The position numbers and the translations under genes were made by a program. Shown here in pieces: positions 1 to 7,564 of a stretch of 35,303 nt of DNA; position 1 is the stretch's first letter; every line of letters begins with the position of its first letter. The notes under the pieces were generated by a model that was not told where the DNA came from, ran no database searches, and saw only the letters and a list, made by a program, of their open reading frames with translations. Source of the stretch: Actinomycetota bacterium (lineage in GTDB: Bacteria; Actinomycetota; Thermoleophilia; Gaiellales; Gaiellaceae); NCBI GenBank assembly GCA_003134505.1, contig PLBK01000046.1:1-35303 (forward strand), given 5' to 3'.

Positions 1-1330
1 GCGACTGCAGGGTGTCCACCTCCGCGCCGGCCACCTGCTCGGCCGCCTCGAGCGTGCACCCGCCCGCGAAGACGGCGAGCCTCGCAAACAGCCGCTGTTC
101 CTCTTGCGGCAACAGCTCGTGGCTCCACTCGATCGTCGCGCGCAACGTCGCCTGCCGCGGGTCGGCGTCCCGACCGCCCTTGAGGAGGTCGAGGCGCTGA
201 CCGAGCCGCTCGAGGACCTGCGCGGGCGAGAGGACACTCGTCCGGGCCGCGGCGAGCTCGACTGCGAGCGGGAGGCTGTCGAGTCGCCGGCACAGCTCCG
301 ACACCGAGTCGTCGGAGTCGAGTCGTGAGCGCTCGGAGAACAGCTCGGCAGCCTCATCGTCCTTCAGCGGCGGCACCGGGTACTCGACCTCGCCGTCGAT
401 GCGCAGCAGCTCCCGGCTCGTCACGAGAACGGCGAGGTTCGGACACATGCGCAGCAGCGGCGAGAGGCCCACCGCCGTCTCGACGACCTGCTCGAAGTTG
501 TCGAGCAGAAGCAGCAGCTCCCGCTCGCCGACGTGCGCGGCCAGCCCGTCCGTCGCGCCGAGCGTCTGCGCGATCGTCTCCTGGACGAGCGCGGGCTCGC
601 GGATCGTCGCCAGCCCGATCCAGAAAACGCCCGCCTTGAACTCGGGGACGAGCTCGGCCGCCGCCTCGATCGCGAGACGCGTCTTCCCGGTCCCGCCCGG
701 GCCCGACAGCGTGACCAGCCGCGCCCCGTTCCGGACGAGCGCGACCACCTCTGCGACCTCGCGCTCACGGCCCACGAACGACGACGCCGGCCGCGGCAGG
801 TTCGTGTTCGAGATCGTCTTCAAGGGCGGGAACAGCCCGGCACCGAGCTGGAAGATCCAGACCGGCGCGTCGAAGTCCTTCAGCCGTTGCTCGCCGAGAT
901 CCGAAACCTCAGCCTCGACGAGCTCCCGCGTGGCGTGCGAGAGCAGCACCTGCCCGCCGTGCCCGGCCGCGGCGATCCGGGCGCCGAGATGCACGTCCTC
1001 GCCCACGTACCCCTCCCCGGTCACGTGCGGGGTGCCGGTGTGCAGCCCCATCCGGACGCTGATCGGCCCCGGCTCCAGCTCGACCTGGGCGTCCTCCGCA
1101 GCCGCCAACGCATCGAGGGCGCTCGCGAACGCGACGAAGAACGCGTCTCCCTGGGTGTCGACCTCGACCCCGCCGTGACGCGCAAAGCAGTCGCGCAGCA
1201 CCCGCCGATGCTCCTGCAGGGCATCCGCGTAGCCCTCGGCCCCGAGCTCCTGCAGCAGCCGCGTCGAGCCCTCGACGTCCGTGAACAGGAAGGAGACGGT
1301 TCCCGAGGGGAGCTCGCGCATCCCGGGCAT
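1..1330 (-). CDS. Adenylate/guanylate cyclase-domain ATPase regulator (3' end outside window)
   Basis: The minus strand is open from the ATG at 1330 to the window edge, so the C-terminus is missing. The N-terminus reads SGTVSFLFTDVEGSTRL, the usual opening of class III cyclase domains in large actinobacterial regulators; GDAFFVAF, RMGLHTG and GEDVHLGARIAAAG follow. After about residue 180 comes FVGRERE and then a P-loop, LSGPGGTGKTRLAIEAA, with LLLLDNFEQV as Walker B and SRELLRI, which is an NB-ARC/AfsR-type ATPase. Family knowledge: such proteins usually end in TPR repeats or a LuxR helix-turn-helix, which would lie to the left. Start choice: GGAGG lies 4 nt before ATG 1330; an in-frame ATG at 1321 is the alternative. 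It is divergent from the epimerase with only about 10 bp between the starts. Cyclase activity is not proven. Confidence 0.88.
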   Translation of the reverse strand, partial: MPGMRELPSGTVSFLFTDVEGSTRLLQELGAEGYADALQEHRRVLRDCFARHGGVEVDTQGDAFFVAFASALDALAAAEDAQVELEPGPISVRMGLHTGTPHVTGEGYVGEDVHLGARIAAAGHGGQVLLSHATRELVEAEVSDLGEQRLKDFDAPVWIFQLGAGLFPPLKTISNTNLPRPASSFVGREREVAEVVALVRNGARLVTLSGPGGTGKTRLAIEAAAELVPEFKAGVFWIGLATIREPALVQETIAQTLGATDGLAAHVGERELLLLLDNFEQVVETAVGLSPLLRMCPNLAVLVTSRELLRIDGEVEYPVPPLKDDEAAELFSERSRLDSDDSVSELCRRLDSLPLAVELAAARTSVLSPAQVLERLGQRLDLLKGGRDADPRQATLRATIEWSHELLPQEEQRLFARLAVFAGGCTLEAAEQVAGAEVDTLQS

Positions 1331-1340
1331 GATGCCTCCG

Positions 1341-2246
1341 ATGCGCGTCTACGCCACCGGGGCGAGCGGGTTCATCGGCGGGCACGTCGTGCGCGAGCTG
1401 CGCGCCGCCGGGCACGAGGTCGGCGACGAATGGATCGACCTGCTCGACCAGGAGCGGCTGCGCCGTGCGATCGCCGGCTGTGACGCCGTCTTCCACCTCG
1501 CGGCGCTCTACAGCTACGACGCGCCGGCCTCCGAGCACGAGCGCGTCAATGTCGAGGGGACGCGCGTCGTCGTGGAGCTCTGCCGCGAGCTCGGCGTGGG
1601 CCGGCTCGTGCACACGTCGACCTGCGGGACGTGCGGGCCGGTCGCGGGCCGCCCGGCGACGGAACAGGACTCGCCGCCCGACTGGGAGCTGGCCGTGCCG
1701 TACAAGCGGACGAAGCTCGAGGCCGAGCGCATCGTCCTCGCGGCAGCCCGCGAGGGGCTCGACGCCGTCGTCGTCAACCCGACGACGCCGGTCGGCGAGG
1801 GCGACCGCTTCCCGACGCCGACCGGGCGGATGATCGAGGGCGTCGCCACCGGGCGCTACCGCGGCTACGTCGACACCGGCGTCAACGTCGTGGACGTGCG
1901 CGACGTGGCCCGCGGGCACTTGCTCGCGCTCGAGCGCGGGCGCGCGGGCGAGCGCTACCTCCTCGGCGGCGTCGACCTCACGCTTCGGGAGCTGTTCGGC
2001 GCGATCGCAGACCTTGCCGGGCGTCCGCGCCCGCGCGTGCGCGTCCCCTACGCGGCGGCGCGGGCACTCGGGCGCGCCGGGATCGCCAACGCCGAGGAGG
2101 TCGCCCTCGCGCGGCTGCCGATGTACTACTCGTGGGAGAAGGCCCGCCGGGAGCTCGGCTATTCACCGGGCCCCGTCGAACCGGCGCTGGCCCGCGCCGT
2201 GCGGGACGCGCTCGATCGGGCCGATCTGCTCCGCGGCAAGATCTGA
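1341..2246 (+). CDS. hpnA: NAD-dependent epimerase/dehydratase, HpnA-like
   Basis: This 301-residue short-chain dehydrogenase/epimerase of the extended type has an N-terminal Rossmann GxxGxxG (TGASGFIGG, residues 6-14) and a catalytic YxxxK (YKRTK, residues 121-125). The segments VNPTTPVGEGD, PTPTGRMI, GYVDTGVNVV and LLALERGRAGERYLLGG are the pattern I associate with hopanoid-associated sugar epimerase HpnA, related to dihydroflavonol-4-reductases. In hopanoid producers it is placed in side-chain sugar biosynthesis, but no squalene-hopene cyclase or other hpn gene is seen here, so the symbol is a best match. In-frame ATGs at 1329 and 1332 are alternative starts; none has a clear Shine-Dalgarno sequence. 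ATG 1341 fits the family's N-terminus best. Confidence 0.8.
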   Translation: MRVYATGASGFIGGHVVRELRAAGHEVGDEWIDLLDQERLRRAIAGCDAVFHLAALYSYDAPASEHERVNVEGTRVVVELCRELGVGRLVHTSTCGTCGPVAGRPATEQDSPPDWELAVPYKRTKLEAERIVLAAAREGLDAVVVNPTTPVGEGDRFPTPTGRMIEGVATGRYRGYVDTGVNVVDVRDVARGHLLALERGRAGERYLLGGVDLTLRELFGAIADLAGRPRPRVRVPYAAARALGRAGIANAEEVALARLPMYYSWEKARRELGYSPGPVEPALARAVRDALDRADLLRGKI

Positions 2247-2250
2247 GGCG

Positions 2251-2394
2251 CTACTTGTTGCGCGAGGAGATGCGCCCGGCCAGCTCGCCGAGGACGATCA
2301 CGCCGACGATGATCAGCCCGACGATCAGCATGCCGATCACGACGTCGCGGCCCTCGGTCTGGATGTCGGCGAGCGTGAGCGCGAGCGAGGCCAT
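2251..2394 (-). CDS. Small single-pass membrane protein (47 aa), unknown
   Basis: A 47-residue ORF starts at ATG 2394, 11 nt after the stop of the upstream gene. A short polar N-terminus is followed by a strongly hydrophobic segment of I, V, L and G (residues about 19-37), then a basic tail with RISSRNK. One transmembrane helix with the tail in the cytoplasm is the simplest topology. It is the last gene of the hemB-hemL-orf178 run and ends 4 bp from the convergent epimerase stop. I do not recognise the family. Position and clean hydrophobic pattern support it as real. Confidence 0.55.
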   Translation of the reverse strand: MASLALTLADIQTEGRDVVIGMLIVGLIIVGVIVLGELAGRISSRNK

Positions 2395-2405
2395 CGGGCG
2401 GGACT

Positions 2406-2942
2406 TTAACCGACGCGCACCCGGTGCGCAGCGAGCGCGCGATCGACCGCGTCCTCGCCGGCGGCGGCGTAGGCGAGCCCGAGCAGCGGATCGGGATCGC
2501 CCCCGAGCTTGAGCGCGTCGCGGGCCGCCGCGAGCTGCCCGCGCCCGAGCAGCGCCGCGCTCGCCGCCCAGGCGGAGCCGTCGCCGTCGACCCCGCCGGC
2601 GCGCAGCTGGGCGCAGAGGGAGATCAGCTCGGCCAGGTCGGAGACGGCCCCGACCTCGTGGAACGACGCGATGCGGACGAGGCCGTGCGCGTACAGGTAA
2701 TCGCCGAGCAGGAGCGCGTTGTCGTGGTCCGAAGGCGTGAACAGCCGCGGCGTGCCGTAGTGGAGCAGGTAGCCCTCGTAGATCGTCTCGAGCCCCAGTC
2801 CAAAGCGCTCCTCGCCCAGCGGAGAGAACACCGGCTCGAGCTGACGCTCGCGCCCAGGGAGCAGCGCCTGCGCCCACAGAGAGCTCTCTGCCGCAGCCTC
2901 GTCGGCCATCGTCGTCCAGAGATCGCCGGCCGCCGCGCTCAT
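2406..2942 (-). CDS. Conserved-looking hypothetical protein, 178 aa
   Basis: The 178-residue protein begins at ATG 2942, 3 nt after the hemL stop, so it is almost certainly co-transcribed with hemL. It has no signal peptide or transmembrane helix. It is alanine- and leucine-rich and mostly helical, with the segments YLLHYGTPRLF, DHDNALLLGDYLYAHGLVRIA and LISLCAQLRAGG. The GDYLYAHGL stretch vaguely recalls polyprenyl synthetase helices, but the Asp-rich motifs are absent, so this is not a claim of function. The C-terminal part (about 120-175) looks TPR-like. Function unknown; heme-operon membership is the only clue. Confidence 0.7.
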   Translation of the reverse strand: MSAAAGDLWTTMADEAAAESSLWAQALLPGRERQLEPVFSPLGEERFGLGLETIYEGYLLHYGTPRLFTPSDHDNALLLGDYLYAHGLVRIASFHEVGAVSDLAELISLCAQLRAGGVDGDGSAWAASAALLGRGQLAAARDALKLGGDPDPLLGLAYAAAGEDAVDRALAAHRVRVG

Positions 2943-2945
2943 TCT

Positions 2946-4220
2946 CTAGTCCGCGGCTTCGAAGAAGGTGCGGACGACGTCGGCAGTCCGGTCGATGTCC
3001 TCGTCCGTGTGGGCGAGCGAGACGAACATCGCCTCGAATTGCGACGGGGCGACGTAGATCCCGTTGGCGAGCAGGTGGCGGAAGAGCTCCGCGTACCGGT
3101 CCGTGTCGCAGCGCTGCGCGTCCTCGAAGCGGCGCACCGGCTCGTCCGACATGAACAGCGTCAGCATCGCCCCCACGCGCTGCACCCGGCCGAGCTCGCC
3201 GCGCGACTGGGTCAGCCCGTGCTCCAGGCGCGCCCCGCGGCGCTCGAGCCCGACGTACACCTCCGGGTCGCGGAGCCGCCGCAGCACCGAGAGCCCGGCG
3301 GCCGTCGCCAGCGGGTTCCCGGACAGCGTGCCGGCCTGGTAGACGTCGCCGACCGGCGCCAGGCGCTCCATCAGCTCGGCGCGGCCGCCGAAGGCCGCGA
3401 GCGGGAGGCCCCCGCCGACGATCTTGCCGAGGATCGTCAGGTCGGGCAGCACGCCGTAGAGCTCCTGCGCGCCGCCGCGCGCGACGCGGAACCCGGTGAT
3501 CACCTCGTCGAAGACGAGCAGGGCGCCCGACGCGTCGCAGAGCGCGCGCAGCGCCTCGAGGAAGCCCGGCTCGGGCGGAACGACTCCCATGTTCCCGGCA
3601 ACGGGCTCGACGAGGATGCACGCGAGCCCCTCGCCGTAGCGGGCCACGGCGGCAGCGGCCGCGTCGACGTCGTTGTACGGGCAGACGATCGTGTCGGCCG
3701 CGACGGCGGGCGGGACGCCGGGGGTCGACGGGATGCCGAGCGTCGCGACCCCTGATCCCGCGCTCGCGAGCAGCGAGTCGACGTGGCCGTGGTAGCAGCC
3801 GGCGAACTTGAGGATCCGGTCGCGCTGCGTCGCCGCACGGGCGAGCCGGATCGTGGACATCGCCGCCTCGGTGCCGGAGGAGACGAGCCGCACCATCTCG
3901 ACCGACGGCACCGCGGCGGCGATCTCGGCGGCGAGCTCGACCTCCGCCTCGGTCGGCGCGCCGAAGGAGGTCCCGTCCGCGGCCGCCCGCGACACCGCCT
4001 CGACCGTCTCCGCGTCGGCATGGCCGAAGAGCAGCGGCCCCCAGGACATGACCCAGTCGACATAGCGGTTTCCGTCCACGTCCTCGAGGTAGGCGCCCTC
4101 GCCGCGTCGGGCGAACACCGGCTCGTCGAGGCCGACCGCGCGCATCGCCCGCACCGGCGAGTTGACGCCGCCCGGGATCAGGGCCGTCGCGCGCCGCCAG
4201 AGATCGGAACGCGTGGTCAG
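2946..4220 (-). CDS. hemL: Glutamate-1-semialdehyde 2,1-aminomutase
   Basis: This PLP enzyme converts glutamate-1-semialdehyde to 5-aminolevulinate in the C5 heme pathway, in the cytoplasm. Seen: RLVSSGTEAAMS for the cofactor phosphate, GCYHGHVDSLL, VFDEVITGFRVA and the Schiff-base lysine in ILGKIVGGGLP, then QAGTLSGNPLA. The family's conserved N-terminus (LWRRATALIPGGVNSPVRA) is encoded upstream of the first ATG/GTG codons; the GTG at 4154 would cut it off. In that frame the only start-like codons are CTG at 4220, overlapping the hemB TGA as CTGA, and CTG at 4226 with GGAG 8 nt upstream. Starting at 4220 gives 424 residues, the usual length. The exact start is uncertain. It is translationally coupled to hemB. 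Confidence 0.95.
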   Translation of the reverse strand: MTTRSDLWRRATALIPGGVNSPVRAMRAVGLDEPVFARRGEGAYLEDVDGNRYVDWVMSWGPLLFGHADAETVEAVSRAAADGTSFGAPTEAEVELAAEIAAAVPSVEMVRLVSSGTEAAMSTIRLARAATQRDRILKFAGCYHGHVDSLLASAGSGVATLGIPSTPGVPPAVAADTIVCPYNDVDAAAAAVARYGEGLACILVEPVAGNMGVVPPEPGFLEALRALCDASGALLVFDEVITGFRVARGGAQELYGVLPDLTILGKIVGGGLPLAAFGGRAELMERLAPVGDVYQAGTLSGNPLATAAGLSVLRRLRDPEVYVGLERRGARLEHGLTQSRGELGRVQRVGAMLTLFMSDEPVRRFEDAQRCDTDRYAELFRHLLANGIYVAPSQFEAMFVSLAHTDEDIDRTADVVRTFFEAAD

Positions 4221-5179
4221 AGCCAGGACGCGAGCTCCTCGGCCCAGTACGTGATCACGATGTCCGCCCCGGCACGCTTGATCGCCGTCAGCGACTCGAG
4301 CGCAGCCTGCCGCTCGTCGAGCCAGCCGCGCGCGGCGGCGGCCTTGACCATCGCGTACTCACCGGAGACGTTGTAGGCGGCGACGGGCACGTCGAAGCGC
4401 TCGTGCACGGCGCGGATCACGTCGAGGTAGGGAAGCGCCGGCTTGACCATGATCACGTCGGCGCCCTCGGCCAGGTCGAGCTCGCACTCGCGGAGCGCCT
4501 CGCGCACGTTGGCGGGATCCATCTGGTAGCCGCGCCGGTCGCCGAAGGCGGGGGCCGAATCGGCCGCGTCCCGGAAGGGCCCGTAGAACGCGGATGCGTA
4601 CTTGGCCGAGTAGGCCACGATCGGCGTCAGGTGGAACCCGGCCTCGTCGAGCGCGTGGCGGATCGCGCCGACGCGGCCGTCCATCATGTCGCTCGGGCAG
4701 ACGGCGTCCGCGCCGGCCTCGACGTGGCTGACGGAGGTGCGGGCGAGCAGCTCGAGCGTCGCGTCGTTGTCGACCTCGCCGCCGGCCAGGACGCCGCAGT
4801 GACCGTGGGCCGTGTACTCGCAGAGGCAGACGTCGGTGAGCAGCAGGAGCTCCGGGAACCGCTCTCGGAGCGCGCGCAGCGCCTGCTGGACGATGCCGTT
4901 CTCGTCCCAGGCGCCGGAGCCCTCGTCGTCCTTCTCGCCCGGGATGCCGAACAGGATCACCGCCGGGACGCCTGCCGACGCAAGCCCGTCGACCTCGCGG
5001 ACGAGCCCGTCGACCGTGTGGCGGCTCATCGCGGGCAGCGCCTCGTTCGGGAGTGCCTCCGTCCCGACGAAGTACGGCATGACGACGTCTGCGAGCTCGA
5101 CGCGCGCCTCGCCGACGAGCGCACGCAGCGCGCCCGTGCGGCGCAGGCGCCTGAGGCGAGTGGCGGGGAACGCGCTCAC
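4217..5179 (-). CDS. hemB: Porphobilinogen synthase (delta-aminolevulinic acid dehydratase)
   Basis: HemB condenses two 5-aminolevulinates to porphobilinogen, directly after HemL in heme synthesis. From GTG 5179 it has 320 residues, normal for the family. The N-terminus (FPATRLRRLRR) matches the family's start, so longer upstream openings are unlikely. Visible active-site features are K193 in AYSAKYASAFYGPF and K246 in IMVKPALPYLD, the two Schiff-base lysines. Cysteines C118, C120 and C128 in DVCLCEYTAHGHCG are the zinc-binding type. A TANNNT box (TACTCT, 5187-5192) lies 7 nt upstream of the GTG, suggesting a leaderless message. It overlaps hemL by 4 nt if hemL starts at 4220. Confidence 0.95.
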   Translation of the reverse strand: MSAFPATRLRRLRRTGALRALVGEARVELADVVMPYFVGTEALPNEALPAMSRHTVDGLVREVDGLASAGVPAVILFGIPGEKDDEGSGAWDENGIVQQALRALRERFPELLLLTDVCLCEYTAHGHCGVLAGGEVDNDATLELLARTSVSHVEAGADAVCPSDMMDGRVGAIRHALDEAGFHLTPIVAYSAKYASAFYGPFRDAADSAPAFGDRRGYQMDPANVREALRECELDLAEGADVIMVKPALPYLDVIRAVHERFDVPVAAYNVSGEYAMVKAAAARGWLDERQAALESLTAIKRAGADIVITYWAEELASWL

Positions 5180-5186
5180 GCTCGAA

Positions 5187-5192
5187 AGAGTA
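5187..5192 (-). promoter_or_regulatory. Candidate -10 box of hemB
   Basis: TACTCT on the minus strand ends 7 nt before the hemB GTG. That spacing puts the transcription start at or next to the start codon, as in leaderless actinobacterial genes. No clear -35 is visible. Confidence 0.5.
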
Positions 5193-5204
5193 CGGCTAGA
5201 TGGG

Positions 5205-5412
5205 TGATGCCACGAGATCGTGCTCCTCGGGGCGCGAGCTGGCTGCTCTGGGGCGCGGCGACGTGACGTCGCCGATACCCGGAGGCGTATCGGTGACGGC
5301 GCAGCGGCGTGAAGCTCACGCCTGGTGGAGGCCGGCCCCGCCGGCATCCGACAGGCGGGAGCGGCCCAGACACGCCAGATCGTGCAGCCGAGCGCGCGAG
5401 ATCGTGGCATCA
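5205..5412. other. Unassigned structured intergenic element (candidate RNA)
   Basis: The gap between the permease stop and hemB is bounded by a perfect 11-bp inverted repeat, TGATGCCACGA at 5205-5215 and TCGTGGCATCA at 5402-5412. Inside, GGCTGC pairs with GCAGCC and TCTGGG with CCCAGA, extending an imperfect rod. In the centre are local hairpins: GGCGACGT/ACGTCGCC, CCGATAC/GTATCGG, GGCGTGA/TCACGCC and CCGGC/GCCGG. I compared it by eye with RNase P, tmRNA, 6S, SRP RNA and cobalamin riboswitch hallmarks and recognised none. Strand is undetermined. Because hemB looks leaderless, a hemB 5' leader is not the obvious reading; a separate RNA or a 3' element of the permease gene is possible. Confidence 0.45.
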
Positions 5413-5417
5413 ACCAT

Positions 5418-6692
5418 TTAGCGCACTTGCGTCGGTGCATCCGGCGGTGTCGGCGCCGAGGGGGTGCCTGCCGCCCCGTCGGCCGGATCCGGCGCGGCGA
5501 CGGGCGTAGCCGGCGGCGCGCGGGGTGGAGTCGGCTCGATCTCCACCTCCACGGGGATGAGCCCGGCCTCGCCGGCCGGCCACGGTTCCAGCGCGACCCG
5601 CTCGCCGAAGAACTCCCAGGCGGCGCGGCAGGCGGCGAGGAAGGGCAACGCCACGAGGACGCCCGGGAACCCGTAGATCTCGCCGCCGGCGAGCAGCCCG
5701 AAGATGATCAGCAGCGGGTGCAGCCGCAGCGCGCTCCCCATCACGTTCGGCACCACGACGTGCCCCTCGATCTGGTGGATGAACAGGAACAGGATCACGA
5801 CCCAGACCGCAGACAGCGGGTGCACGACCAGGGCGAACAGCACGGGCGGGACCGCGCCGAGGATCGGGCCGAGGTACGGGATCAGCTCGGTGATCGCAGC
5901 GAAGCCGCCGAACAGGAGCGCGTAGTGGCCCGCGCCCGGTACCAGGCCGGTCACGCCGAAGACCCACATCCCGACGCCGACGCTCGTGCCGATGATCAGC
6001 GAGACCAGCAGCTGCCCTTTGACGTAGCCGACGACGGCGTGGCTCATCCTGGCAATCAGCGGCACGGAGCCGGGTTGCGGCGGGAATCGCCGGTCGATGG
6101 AGAGCGCAAGCTTCGGCAGTCCTAAGAGCATGTAGATCGAGATCACGAGGATCAGGACGAGGTCGAAGACGAGCTTCCCGACCGAGATGGCCGCGCCCTC
6201 GAGGAACGTCACGATCTTGTGCGTGTACTTGCCGACGTCCTTCTGGCGGATGCTCTTGACCAGGTCGTGGCCGCGCTTCTGGATGTGGATCCCGCTCAGC
6301 CCGTGGGTGTTCAGCCAGTGCTGCAGCCGGTCGACGTCGCGGTCGGCGTCGGTCTGATGGATCGTGGGCTGCACCTTCGTGAAGTAGTCGTCGAAGCGCG
6401 TCGCCGCACGCTTCGACTGCGTCACGACCACCGTGCCGGCACCCGCCAGGCCGGCGATGACGGCGAGCACGACGACGATGTAGACGACCGCCACCGCGAA
6501 TCCGCGCGGGAGGCGCGCGTGGAGGAACACCCGCACGATCGGATCGAAGAAGAGCGCGATCAGCAGCGCGACGATGAACAGGAAGAGGACGTGCTTGACG
6601 GCCCCCGCGACAACCCAGAGGAAGAGCAGGATCAGCGGCAGACCGACGAGCTGGATCCAGCGCGGGATCAGGATCTTGGCCCCGGGGGGCAT
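5418..6692 (-). CDS. AI-2E family transporter (PerM/YdiK type)
   Basis: This 424-residue polytopic membrane protein has the AI-2E family layout. Two or three N-terminal helices (WIQLVGLPLILLFLWVVAG onward) are followed by a soluble middle part of about residues 105-195. The C-terminal helices carry the family signatures ITELIPYLGPILGAVP, HQIEGHVVVPNVMG and PLLIIFGLLAGGEIYGFPGVLVALP. The last 50 residues are a Pro/Ala-rich cytoplasmic tail, longer than usual. The family exports autoinducer-2 in some bacteria and acts as Na+/H+ antiporter or has unknown cargo in others, so no substrate is assigned. ATG 6692 lies 8 nt after TACGAT (6701-6706). It is divergent from the exported protein at 6777. 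Confidence 0.9.
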   Translation of the reverse strand: MPPGAKILIPRWIQLVGLPLILLFLWVVAGAVKHVLFLFIVALLIALFFDPIVRVFLHARLPRGFAVAVVYIVVVLAVIAGLAGAGTVVVTQSKRAATRFDDYFTKVQPTIHQTDADRDVDRLQHWLNTHGLSGIHIQKRGHDLVKSIRQKDVGKYTHKIVTFLEGAAISVGKLVFDLVLILVISIYMLLGLPKLALSIDRRFPPQPGSVPLIARMSHAVVGYVKGQLLVSLIIGTSVGVGMWVFGVTGLVPGAGHYALLFGGFAAITELIPYLGPILGAVPPVLFALVVHPLSAVWVVILFLFIHQIEGHVVVPNVMGSALRLHPLLIIFGLLAGGEIYGFPGVLVALPFLAACRAAWEFFGERVALEPWPAGEAGLIPVEVEIEPTPPRAPPATPVAAPDPADGAAGTPSAPTPPDAPTQVR

Positions 6693-6700
6693 GAGCGCCC

Positions 6701-6706
6701 ATCGTA
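6701..6706 (-). promoter_or_regulatory. Candidate -10 box of the AI-2E transporter gene
   Basis: TACGAT on the minus strand is 8 nt before ATG 6692; leaderless spacing. No convincing -35. Confidence 0.4.
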
Positions 6707-6763
6707 CGCGGCCTGCTGGCCGGACGCCGGTCTCCTCATTTGATCCTCCACCGGCGGCTGCGC

Positions 6764-6769
6764 TACGGT
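6764..6769 (+). promoter_or_regulatory. Candidate -10 box of the M23-like gene
   Basis: TACGGT ends 7 nt before ATG 6777. The GTG at 6768 in the same frame would sit inside this box, which favours ATG 6777 as start. Confidence 0.4.
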
Positions 6770-6776
6770 GGGCGAG

Positions 6777-7544
6777 ATGGTCCCCTCCCGCGCCCCCCGG
6801 CGTCCCGTACGTGCGCGCCGGCGAAAGGCTCAGCTCTCGAGACGTGGCGGGCGCGTGGCCGTGCTGGGCGTGGTCAGCCTGGCGGTCTTCGTCGTACTGC
6901 TCGTCGCGGCCTTCGGCTCGTCGACGCCGACAGGCCCGGGGCTGCTGCGCAGCACGAATCCGAATGCCCCGCCGCTGGCCCAGATCGTGGCGGTGCAGGG
7001 ATCTCTCCACATCCAGCTGCCGATCTCGCAGGGAGCGGTGACGGCGCTCGGATACCACGGCACGGACGGCAACGCGCTCCCGCTGCAGCCGATCGGCCGG
7101 CAGGCGAACGAGGGGATCCTGACCCGGATGGCCCACTACCTGTTCGGTGGCGGCGGGCAAGGGCCTAGGTATTACGAGTTCGGGGGCGGCCAGGGGCCCG
7201 GGACGGCGGCGCTGGACGTCGGAGCGCCGGCGGGGACCGACGTCTACTCGCCGGTCGACGGCACGGTCGTCTCGATCGGCAGCTTCGTGCTGGACGGGAA
7301 GAACTACGGCAACACGCTCGAGATCCAGCCCTCGCAGGAGGCGTCGGCCGTCGTCGTCGTCACCAGGCTGCGCGCCGATCCGGCGCTGGCAGTGGGCGAG
7401 GCGGTCACGGCGGGCACGTCCAAGATCGGCGTGCTGATCGACCTTTCGGCCGTCGAGAAGCAGACGCTGGCGAGCGTGACGCACGACGCCGGCAACCACG
7501 TGACGATCGAGGTCGACCCCGCACCCACGCTGCCGATCCGCTAG
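6777..7544 (+). CDS. Membrane-anchored protein with degenerate M23/LytM-like domain
   Basis: A basic N-terminus (many R, about 1-27) precedes one transmembrane segment (VAVLGVVSLAVFVVLLVAAF), so the rest is probably extracytoplasmic. The C-terminal half has the LytM fold pattern: LDVGAPAGTDVYSPVDGTVVSIG and YGNTLEIQ match the usual D-APxGTPVxAxxDGxV and YGNxVxI blocks. The zinc ligands are missing: the first His is not present before LDVG, and the HxH near the end is replaced by VVVVTRL. This suggests a non-catalytic LytM domain, as in the activator EnvC, rather than a peptidase. Start ATG 6777 is chosen on promoter spacing, with GTG 6768 as alternative. The next gene begins 20 nt downstream. 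Confidence 0.75.
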   Translation: MVPSRAPRRPVRARRRKAQLSRRGGRVAVLGVVSLAVFVVLLVAAFGSSTPTGPGLLRSTNPNAPPLAQIVAVQGSLHIQLPISQGAVTALGYHGTDGNALPLQPIGRQANEGILTRMAHYLFGGGGQGPRYYEFGGGQGPGTAALDVGAPAGTDVYSPVDGTVVSIGSFVLDGKNYGNTLEIQPSQEASAVVVVTRLRADPALAVGEAVTAGTSKIGVLIDLSAVEKQTLASVTHDAGNHVTIEVDPAPTLPIR

Positions 7545-7564
7545 ACGGGTCGGGGCGATCTTCC

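Noticed and set aside
2424..3755. 443-codon plus-strand frame opposite hemL
   Set aside because: Antisense composition without domain signals; hemL is unambiguous.
5205..5412. Riboswitch leader for hemB
   Set aside because: A TANNNT box directly before hemB suggests transcription starts at the GTG, and no known riboswitch core was recognised. Kept as an unassigned structured element.
5180..5440. Upstream extension of hemB to 5440
   Set aside because: The added residues are low-complexity and cover the structured element; family N-terminus begins at GTG 5179.
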